Shown: in pieces, positions 56,113 through 64,000 of the stretch
Position numbering within the stretch: position 1 is the first letter of the stretch
Layout: the number at the start of each line of letters is the position of its first letter
NCBI RefSeq assembly: GCF_024139115.2
Contig: NC_085141.1
Span: 371,341,925 to 371,405,924 of the forward strand
Direction: 5' to 3'
From: Armigeres subalbatus
Lineage: Eukaryota; Arthropoda; Insecta; Diptera; Culicidae
Length of the DNA stretch: 64,000 nucleotides
The notes under the pieces: model-generated
What the model was told of the DNA's origin: nothing
Seen by the model: only the letters and a program-made list of their open reading frames with translations
Databases searched by the model: none
Made by a program: the position numbers and the translations under genes

Positions 56113-56593
56113 CTGTAGCATAGGCCGGCTCGATTTCATCCTCGGAGTGCATCTGCGGTGGCGGCACCACCGGTATCTTCACCGGGATCGGCAACGGCAT
56201 TCGGTCGTAGTGCGAACACTCCACGTACTCCAGCCCCGTCCCATGGCTCCCGCCCAGGATTCCCATCCCGCAGATACCCATGCTGCTGCCCATGATCGAT
56301 TCCCGCCCTCCACCGCCGCCTCCTCCGCTGCTCCCAGGCCCGGCACCGGGACTGGATCCCGACCCGGACCCGTGTGCCGAGCCGGACCCGCCCGTCGAGC
56401 CCGGACACGATCCCACCCTACTGAGGGTTCGCGGCGTATCGGACGTGGTCATGTAGTGGTGCGTGTGGGGATGAGGATGAGGGACCGCGTAGTCACCGTT
56501 GTCCCGCAAGGACGCTCCCCTCGTTAAGGTGTTGCCGGCCGATTGGATTGAAGGCTGGGCCGCCCGGCAAATGATGTCCGACAGTTGATTGGC
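56113..56593 (-). CDS. Host gene exon 2 (Gly/Ser- and Pro-rich, product unknown)
   Basis: An internal exon of 481 bp. The acceptor is CACTTGCAG just above 56593 and the donor is ACAG/GTGAGT below 56113. It enters in phase 0, continuing exon 1 without a stop, and leaves in phase 1. It gives 160 residues: ANQLSDIICRAAQ at the start; a His/Pro run (HPHPHTHHY); a Gly/Ser-rich low-complexity stretch at about residues 62-96 of the exon; and a conserved-looking end, YVECSHYDRMPLPIPVKIP, followed by an acidic SEDEIEP. No transmembrane or catalytic motif is visible. The GC-rich composition contrasts with the surrounding repeats. Probably the disordered N-terminal region of a larger protein. I did not recognise the gene. 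Confidence 0.72.
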
Positions 56594-57004
56594 CTGCAAG
56601 TGCGCGCACACAGACGATCGTGTGTCAGAGAACAACAGCAGCAGCAAGTTATTGGGGCGTCGACAGGAAATTAAAGGGATTGAGGATTCGGAAATTGCCA
56701 TTGAGGTCATTGCTATAGTCCAATGATAAATTAATGCCATTTTCTACAAGATGGTGGATGAGTGACGGCACCGATCTTTATCGGTTCCAACACCAAGCGA
56801 AAAACTTCATTTATAAAAAAAACTGCACATATCTACCGATGCGTTTATCAACGGTAGATAGGGCAAAATGAAGTTCTGGCATGGTATTGCGCAGCTTACT
56901 CCCTCCCTACATCGGATTGGCAAGCTGCGATTTTTCACCGATCGACTTCATCCCACCATGTCCAGCATGACTTCACAAATAACCAAGGGCCAACATCGAT
57001 CTAC
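56594..57004 (-). other. Intron between host exons 1 and 2 (411 bp)
   Basis: On the minus strand it begins GTAGAT after CCACAG and ends CACTTGCAG. Removing it keeps the frame, joining SLDSPQ to ANQLSD. It contains stop codons in the exon 1 extension frame. Confidence 0.7.
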
Positions 57005-57143
57005 CTGTGGACTATCAAGTGACTGTCGACGTGAGTACGTGCAAACCGGAGTGCAGGGCAGGTCCGGCGGAATCTGCTCGATAAACTGGGGACTATGACA
57101 GGGACTGTGACATGGACTGCCGCAAACTTGCTGCTGCTGTTGT

Positions 57144-57175
<32 letters not shown>

Positions 57176-57391
57176 TTGTTGAACAACAGTCTGTTGCGGT
57201 GGCACAGGTGGCGGAGGTTCCGCCACCTGTGGACAGCTGTTGAGGCATTGCGTAGACTGCTGGTGCTGAGACTGGGCTAAGCTATACTGCTGGTAGTTTT
57301 GATTTTGATAGGGATATTGCTGTTGCTGTGTGTTCCGTCGCGGGGACCGTCCCCGATCGACGGCCGTCGCACTCCAATAACCCCAAGCCAT
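57005..57391 (-). CDS. Host gene exon 1 with start codon (Gln-rich, product unknown)
   Basis: The ATG at 57391 (context GCTCGATGG) starts MAWGYWSATAVDRGRSPRRN, 129 codons to the donor CAG/GTAGAT at 57005/57004. The residues are Gln-rich, with an uninterrupted run of 18 Gln at about 71-88 after a PPPPVPP stretch. CGSPCHSPCHSP and RRQSLDSP follow near the end; the latter is a basophilic kinase-type site by sequence only. Codon bias and composition differ sharply from the flanking repeats. The first 20 residues look constrained, but I do not recognise the family. Continues in exon 2. Confidence 0.72.
57128..57186 (-). repeat. CAG/CAA trinucleotide run in exon 1
   Basis: Mixed CAG and CAA codons (CTG/TTG on the plus strand) encode the 18-Gln run. 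It is probably length-polymorphic. Confidence 0.85.
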
Positions 57392-58830
57392 CGAGCTTGA
57401 GCTTCAATCCCACCCGAAACGACGAAAGATGAGCACGTTTTCACCGAACTTTCTAAATTACCCCAACGGCGAAAACTTTCCGAGTATCACTTTTTTTTCT
57501 TCTGCACTATTGTGCACTTGATGGCCACCGCCGAAGGAGCAAAGGTACTGAAATGAGATAGAGAAGAGAAATTTGCTTCGTTGGTTGGCTGGGCTGGGCT
57601 GGGCCGGGGGGCCGATGGCAGTTGTTTAAACTCATCATCAACACCGCCTCGCTTGCCCTGAGCAACGATACCAGCCTTCGTTCGGTGGAAACCAGAGAGA
57701 CGGACGGGATGGCAGCTCCCTCCGGTGGATGTTTCAACTGTTATTACAGCGCGGCGATGTAGAGCACATAAATTGGGGGGTAATGACTCGAGCTCGCGAT
57801 ATTGGGTGGGTGGGAGCCAGCTAGTTTTCCAGCTTACCATGTTAATATCTTTGCACCGAGCAACAGCTTAGAATGTAGATAAATTATATTTCGGAGGAAC
57901 GGTTTCGCTACGAGAGGAGAACCATGAGCTAATATTTGGACGCGACTATTAGTCTGCGAAGCGAGGATGAAACAATGAACGGAATTAATTTTCGGTTGAA
58001 TTTGTTATTTTTGGTGCCGTCATCTTTACTAGTTTTTGCTAGTCAGGAACGTGCCCGCCCATAATGAGGGCGATTATTGAATGAATAATTAGGTAACACA
58101 ATGGTTTTAGGAATTAATTTCCATCGAAAGGGATGATTTTAAATAAATACGGTTTAGGGTAATTTAGCTTAATAATAGTTGTAATATTTTGCCTCACTAT
58201 ATGTAAGGTGAGATATAGGAAATGAAAAGTAAGAATCGAGAAGTGAGAATTAGAAGGAAGTGAGTCAGTGGGAAATAAAAAACAAGAAGTGAAAAGTCTC
58301 GCTGTCTCTTCATACTGCGGGATGCTAGCAGTGGAACGTCCAATCTCTAACTTTTCCCTCACAAGGGAACGTATGCCTTCTCATTTATCACTCTTCACTT
58401 CACGTTTCTTACTGTGGGAAGTAAGAAATGAGAGCTAAAATGCTTTATTATCACATCTCATTTATTGTGTATTGTGACTCGGATCAAACTTATACTCAAA
58501 TTGACACCGAAGCTTGAGATTGAAACAAAAATCAAATGTAAATTAAATCAAAAGTGAACCGCAATTAAAAGTAGAATTCAAATCAAGCACGCATCCATTA
58601 GAGATGAAATGAGTTTAATCGATAAGCTACTTTTTGAGTCGAAATTCACTTCAAATGTCAAAACAGAATAAATATCGAACAAAAACGAACTGATACCGAA
58701 TCCAAATTCAAAATCGATCTGAAATGCAGAAGATTAAATCAAATGTCAATCCAGTCTAATTAAAATCACATCGAAATCGGAAATCCACTATCGAATATGT
58801 AATCAAATGATATCCGAATAAAAATTGACT
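57392..58830 (-). other. Upstream flank of the host gene (5' UTR/promoter candidate)
   Basis: 57392-57840 has normal composition and could hold the 5' UTR and promoter for the minus-strand gene. No TATA box or initiator could be fixed. 58190-58445 contains AAGTGAGAA-type runs, the inverse polarity of the array at 60.4-61.5 kb. The remainder is AT-rich. Confidence 0.4.
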
Positions 58831-59084
58831 AAGCTTAAGCTCTTAGCTTAGCTTTAGCTTAGCTTTAGCTTAGCTTTAGCTTAGCTTTAGCTTAGCTTTA
58901 GCTTAGCTTTAGCTTAGCTTTAGCTTAGCTTAGCTTTAGCTTAGCTTAGCTTAGCTTAGCTTAGCTTAGTTTTAGCTTAGCTTTAGCTTTAGCTTAGCTT
59001 TAGCTAGTAGCTTAGCTTAGTTTTAGTTAGCTTAGCTTAGTTTAGCTTAGCTTTTAGCTTAGCCTTTAGCTAGTTTTAGCTTAC
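58831..59084 (+). repeat. AGCTTAGCTTT simple repeat, left block
   Basis: Near-perfect 11-12-bp units of AGCTTAGCTTT decay to AGCTTAG toward the right. It resumes at 59938-60193. Confidence 0.95.
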
Positions 59085-59937
59085 CAGCTGTTCCCACCCC
59101 ACCGACCCACCCTGTTCCTGTTTACTGTTCCCACCCCTGTTCCCCAGTGTTCCACCTGTTCCTGTTCCCCACCTGTTCCCACCCCACCCCACCTGTTCCA
59201 CCCTGTTCCTGTTCAGCCCCACCCTGTTCTGTTCCACCCCTGTTCCCACCCTGTTCTGTTCCACCCCCACCCCTGTTCCACCCCTGTTCCTGTTCCCTGT
59301 TCCTGTTCCCCACCCCACCCCACCTGTTCCCACCTGTTCCCCACCCCTGTCTGTTCCTGTCTGTTCCCCACCTGTCTCACCCCTGTTCCTGTTCCCACCC
59401 CACCCACCTGTTCCCCACCCTGTTCCTGTTCCACCCACCCCACCCCCACCACCCTGTTCCCACCCTGTTCCTGTTCCTGTTCTGTTCCCCACCCCACCCT
59501 GTTCCCAGCACCCCAGTCTGTTCCACCTCACCCCCTCCAGCCCCAGCCTCAGCCCCTGTTCCCAGCCCACCTCAGCCTCACCTCAGCTCACCCCAGCCTG
59601 TTCCACCAGTTCCCCAGCCCCTGTTCCCACCTGTTCCCACCCACCCCACTCACCCCTGTTCTGTTCCCTCCCCACCCCACCACCTGTTCCTGTTCCTCCT
59701 GTTCCACTCCTGTTCCCACCTGTTCCCCTGTTCCACCCTGTTCCCACCCCACCCTCCTGTTCCTGTTCCTGTTCCACCCTGTTCCTGTTCCTGTTCCACC
59801 ACCTGTTCCCCCTGTTCCCACCCTGTTCACCCCACCTCTGTTCTCCCAGCTCACCCCTGTTCCACTGTTCCCCCACTCCCAGCTCTGCCTGTTCCTGTTC
59901 CTCCCCACCAGTTCAGCCCACCAGCCTAGCACTTAGT
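59085..59937 (-). repeat. Strand-asymmetric CCCACCCTGTTCC tract (G-rich minus strand)
   Basis: About 850 bp of C/T-dominated plus strand is built from CCCACC, CTGTTCC and CCCTGTTCC words. The minus strand is made of GGGTGGGG and GGAACAGG runs with clear G-quadruplex potential. It is embedded in the AGCTTAG array. The 260-codon plus frame and the Gly/Thr/Asn-rich minus frames are low complexity, not genes. Confidence 0.9.
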
Positions 59938-60193
59938 TCTGTTTAGCTTAGCCTTTAGCTCCCTGCAGCTTTAGCCATTATTTTAGCTAGCTGTTAGCTG
60001 TTTCAGCTGTAGCTTAGCTCTGTTTTAGCTCTAGCTAGCTTAGCTTTTTAGCTTAGCTTTTAGCTTAGCTTTTAGCTTAGCTTTTCAGCTTAGCTTTAGC
60101 TAGCTTTTTAGCTTAGCTTTTTTAGCTTTAGCTTTTAGCTTTTTTAGCTTAGCTTTAGCTTAGCTTAGCTTTAGCTTAGCTTTAGCTTAGCTA
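59938..60193 (+). repeat. AGCTTAGCTTT simple repeat, right block
   Basis: The same unit as 58831-59084, with more variation (AGCTTTTTAGC). Confidence 0.92.
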
Positions 60194-60199
60194 AATAAA

Positions 60200-60410
60200 A
60201 AAAACAATTAGGGGATCTGCTCCTGGAATTCATCTCATGGCTCCGATATTCATCCTATCAAAAACAAAGCAATGGAAAGCAATTTTATTTGTTTCTCATG
60301 AGCGCTCAGTGAGATGGAGATCGAGGCAGTTTCCCTATACATTGAAACAAACCATTCCAATTCAAATCATATTACAGTGAACCTTACTCGATATTGAAGG
60401 GACCATCGAG
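60200..60410. repeat. Dispersed repeat related to 28950-29030
   Basis: AAAACAAAGCAATGGAAAGC and a GGCAGTTTCCCTATAC block resemble the earlier copy in the same order. Confidence 0.45.
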
Positions 60411-60424
60411 TTAGGGAGGTATCG

Positions 60425-61470
60425 CTCCTCACTTGTCCCTCCACACTTTTCACTCATCGCTTCGCGTTTCTCACTTTTCACTTCTCGCTCCGTACTTCTA
60501 ACTTTTCTATTCTAGTTTTTTACCTTTCACTTCTTACTTATCACTTCTCAATTCTTACTTTTTACTTCACACTTCTTCCTTCTCACTTTTCACAATTTAC
60601 TTTTCACTTTTTGCTTTTCATTTCTCATATCTCACTTCACAGTTCTTACTTCGAATTTGTCACTTCTCACTTCTTATCTTTAACTTCTTACTTCTCACTT
60701 TTCATTTCACATTTTTTACTTCTCATTCCACAGTTCTCACTTCTTACTTCTCACTTCTCATTTTTTACTTCTCACTTTTCAATTCTTACTTCAAACTTCA
60801 TATTTTTCCTCTTTTACTTTTCATTTTTCACGTATCATTTCTCACTTCAAATTAATCACTTCTGACTTCTTACTTTTCGCTTCTCACTTTTCACCTCTCA
60901 CTTCTTAAACTTTTCACTCCTAACTTCTGACCTATCACTTTTCAATTCTCAATTCCTACTTCTTACTTCACACTTCTTTCTTCTCACTTTTCATTTCTGA
61001 TATCTCACTTCTCACTTCGAATTTGTCACTTCTCACTTCTTATCTTTAACTTCTTACTTTTCACTTCTCATTTTTCACTTTCACTTCCCACTGTTCACTT
61101 CTCACTTTTTCATTCTCACTCCACAGTTCTCACTTCTAACTTCTCACTTTTTACTTCTCAATTCCAACTTCTCACTTCTCACTTTTCAATTCTTACTTCA
61201 TACATCTCACTTTTCCCTTTTTACTTTTTATTTCTCACTTCTCACTTCACACTTCTCCCTTCGAATTGATCACTTCTCACTTCTTACGTTTCGCTTCTGA
61301 CTTTTTACTTCTCACTTTTCACTTCTCATTTTTTACTTTTCACTGCTCACTTTCCACTTTTCACTTCACAGTTCTCACTTCTTAAATTTCTCTTTTCTAA
61401 CTTCTCACTTTTCACTTCTCAATTCTCACTTCTCACTTTTCACTTATCACTTTTCACTATTCATTTCTGT
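60425..61470 (+). repeat. CACTTCT/CACTTTT polypyrimidine array
   Basis: About 1 kb of degenerate 8-11-bp units (CACTTCT, CACTTTT, CATTTCT). The plus strand is almost pure pyrimidine apart from one A per unit. Non-coding. Confidence 0.92.
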
Positions 61471-62149
61471 TTCCTATTATGAGATGTGCGAAATGTCCCA
61501 TTCCTCACCTCTCGCTGCACACTTCCTGTAATTCCTATTACTCATTACTCACAATATAAGTTTTTTTAGCTTTTCGGTTCAACGTCATTCGACCAAACGG
61601 CAGTCGGCCTAATGGCCCGACATCGTAAATGTTGTGCATGTGAACTGATTGAACTGATCAATCTAACTGAACATGAGACTGATCAATCTAAAAAAATACG
61701 AGATCCAAAACTATATACAAAAACGATTCCGAATCGAAATAAAGAACGAAGCAATATCTAATGGAAATTAAATGAAATTCAATTCAAATCGTTAGCAAAT
61801 CAATGTTATTTATACCTACTTGAAAAATAAATTCAAATTGAATCATTTTATAAAATGTTTCAAATGAAAATCAACTTGAAATTGTGTTTTATCAACATCT
61901 AAACAAAAAATTTAGAATCTAATCGGAATATTAAAAAAGAATCAATGACATTCTATGCAATCCGTTTTCAAATGCATTCAAAATTAATTTCAAATACAAT
62001 CCATCTTGGAAAAAAAATTAAAAGGAATTCAAATCGAAGACGAAACAGATAAAAAATTGATCACATTCTGAATCAAATGAAAATGGAATTGATTCAACAG
62101 AATCGAAAAAATGAATAATATCAAACCGAGATGAAAATGAAAATCAAAT
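61471..62149. other. Non-coding AT-rich stretch
   Basis: A GGCCTAATGGCC-type scrap lies at about 61575-61625. The rest is AAATCAAAT-like low complexity. Confidence 0.45.
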
Positions 62150-63500
62150 CCGGAAAATCCGGAACGTCCGTAAAAATGTTCATTTTGTAAAGTTCGTCTC
62201 AGAGCAGCGCATTATATTCCAAACCATTTCTGACGGTGATCTTGGAGTTATTTCACAGTTCTTTACGGGCTACGATCACAGGTGGCCACCAGGCGATCTT
62301 CCGAAAAATCCGGAACGTCCGTAAAATTTGCCATTTAGTAAAGATCGTCCCAGAGCAGCGCAATTTTTTCTAAACCATTTCTGACGGTGATCTTGGAGTT
62401 ATTTCACAGTACTCACTCATCTATGACCATAGGTGGCCAGACGATCTTCCGTAAAACCCGGAACGTCCGTAAAAATGGTCATTTTGTAAAGTTCGTCCCA
62501 GAGCAGCGCAATTTTTTCTAAACTATAACTGACGGTGATCTTGGAGTTAATTCATAGTACTTTACTGGCTATGACCGCAGGTGGCCACCAGACGACCTTC
62601 CGGAATATCCGGAACGTCCGTAAAAATGGTCATTTTGTAAAGTTTGTCCCAGAGTAGCGCAATTTTTTCTAAACTGTATCTGACAGGGATTTTTGGAGTT
62701 AATTCACAGTTCTTATCCAGCTATGACCGCAGGTGGCCACCAGACGGCCTTCCGGGAAATTCGAAACGTCCGTAAAAATGATACTTTTGTGAAGTTCGTC
62801 CCAGAGCAGCGCAATTTTTTCTAAACTATAACTGACGGTGATCTTGGAGTTAATTCATAGTACTTTACTGGCTATGACCGCAGGTAGCCACCAGACTCTT
62901 CTTCTTATGGCATTACATCCCCCCCTTGGGACATTGCCACTTCGCAGCTTAGTGTTAAGCACTTCTATAGTTATTAACTGCGAGGTTTCAAAGTCAAGTT
63001 ACCATTTTTACATTCGTATATCATGAGGCTAACACGATGATACTTTTGTGCCCAGGAAAGTCGAGATAGTTTCCAACCCGAAATTTTCGATCGAATCGGG
63101 AATCGGGAATCGAACCCAGTCACCCTCAGCATGGTATTGCTTTGAAGCCGCGCATCTTACTGCACGGCTAAGGAGGGCCATCAGACGGCCTTCCGAAAAA
63201 CCCGTCCGTAAAAATGGTCATTTGGTAAATTTCATCCCAAAGCTGCGCATTTTTTTCTAAACTACATCTGACGGGGATCTTGGAGTTAATTCACAGTTCT
63301 TTATTGTAAAGTTCATTTCAGAGCAGGGCAATTTTTGCTCAACCATTTCTGAAAGTGATCTTGGAGTTGATTTTCAATTCTTACACAGTCATGACCACAG
63401 ATGGGCACCAGGCGGTCTTCCAGATAACCCGAAACGTCGTAAAAAGTCATTCCGTAAAGTTTGTCCAGGAACAGCGCATTTTTTTTCCAAGCCATTTCTG
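62150..63500 (+). repeat. ~150-bp satellite, interrupted
   Basis: GGAACGTCCGTAAAA recurs at about 62161, 62312, 62460, 62611 and 62763 (spacing 148-152 bp). Two more degraded units follow the SINE. Each unit also has CAGAGCAGCGCA, GACGGTGATCTTGGAGTTA and AGGTGGCCACCAG. Function unknown. Confidence 0.9.
62888..63186 (-). mobile_element. Feilai-type SINE, copy 2, inserted in the satellite
   Basis: The insertion is 62897-63177 (281 bp). Flanks CCACCAGAC (62888-62896) and CCATCAGAC (63178-63186) differ by one base. The head reads GGCCCTCCTTAGCCGTGC on the minus strand, with the B-box GGTTCGATTCCC and a GGCATTAC-like tail ending AAGAAGAAG. It is shorter than copy 1 only because it lacks the nested MITE. 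Confidence 0.85.
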
Positions 63501-64000
63501 ATAATTTCTGAGTGTTAATCTATAGCCAATTATTTTTACCACACAATAATTCTTTAAGGTCATCACCTTTACCATAGGTAAACTCATCTGTGGTGTTATA
63601 ATAACAAATGAATGATCAGTTTTTTTTTATCATAATACCAAAATAATAGTCATTGATATTGATAACAAAATGAGGTATGTGGAAGTTATTGAATATCTAA
63701 GTAGAGTTATTCAACAAGGATGATATATTTTCAAGGCTACTTAAATTTCTAAAAGTAATTCATTGAAGTATCATACCTACTCAATCAATCAAACACCACC
63801 AAATAGATGCATTCCATACAAACTAAATAGTTTTTCAACATATTAATTTCCAATGCCCGGACAAGTAGACGACAACTTCCGAAATCTCGTAGATCCGGAG
63901 ATATCTAACGAAACTAGTAGTTACATATACTCTAGCGCCGCCCAGCAGATGAAATCAAAACTAATAAGCTATTCCACCCGTTGGTTTCTAATTGAGCTTG
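63501..64000. other. Non-coding stretch, nothing recognised
   Basis: AT-rich; no repeat or coding motif was recognised. Confidence 0.35.

Noticed and set aside
59147..59929. 260-codon Pro/Cys/Ser-rich open frame
   Set aside because: Pure low-complexity CCCACC/CTGTTCC sequence without any domain.

Overview
This window looks like repeat-saturated nuclear DNA of a mosquito, most probably Aedes or a close culicine. Three things point there. Two copies of a tRNA-related SINE match the Aedes SINE Feilai (recalled, not searched). Dispersed arrays built on a GGCCAAATGAC-like core are abundant. BEL/Pao, R1-like, CR1/L2-like, pogo-like and hAT-like elements sit among many small palindromic MITEs. There is no bacterial-style gene organisation, rRNA, CRISPR array or intact transposase. 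Most long open frames are by-products of tandem arrays.

Layout. 0.7-3.4 kb: a broken pogo-like DNA transposon whose gene holds a 61-bp dipteran-sized intron. 5.7-6.5 kb: GGCCAAA-type repeats. 6.47-9.70 kb: hAT-like ends around a 23-bp minisatellite. 10.1-13.1 kb: no recognisable gene. 13.1-20.4 kb: a second, unrelated 23-bp minisatellite with an inverted block, higher-order repeats and a CR1/L2-like LINE insertion. 23.5-24.1 kb: a Feilai SINE carrying a nested MITE. 24.2-25.3 kb: a 12-bp GGAATTCC minisatellite. 25.7-28.4 kb: AT-rich DNA and a large fold-back element. 30.5-36.0 kb: a decayed BEL/Pao retrotransposon (minus strand) with two insertions of an unusually long, tRNA-Met-like SINE. 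38.63-44.54 kb and 49.93-55.60 kb: two related non-autonomous hAT-like elements with near-identical termini, exact 8-bp target duplications and many nested insertions. 47.2-49.9 kb: an R1-like LINE (minus) lacking its endonuclease region. 58.8-61.5 kb: long simple-sequence arrays. 62.15-63.5 kb: a ~150-bp satellite broken by a second Feilai copy.

The one credible host gene is on the minus strand at 57.4-56.1 kb. A start exon of 129 codons with an 18-glutamine run and a second exon of 160 codons plus one base join in frame through canonical splice sites. The second exon ends in a good GTGAGT donor, so the gene continues toward lower coordinates. I found no next exon, so most or all of positions 1-56112 may be intron. 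That part is inference. I could not name the gene.

The most interesting material is the pair of GCC-rich-ended hAT-like elements, the ~610-bp tRNA-Met-like SINE with 26-32-bp target duplications, and the two independent 23-bp minisatellites, one of them enclosed by hAT-like ends.
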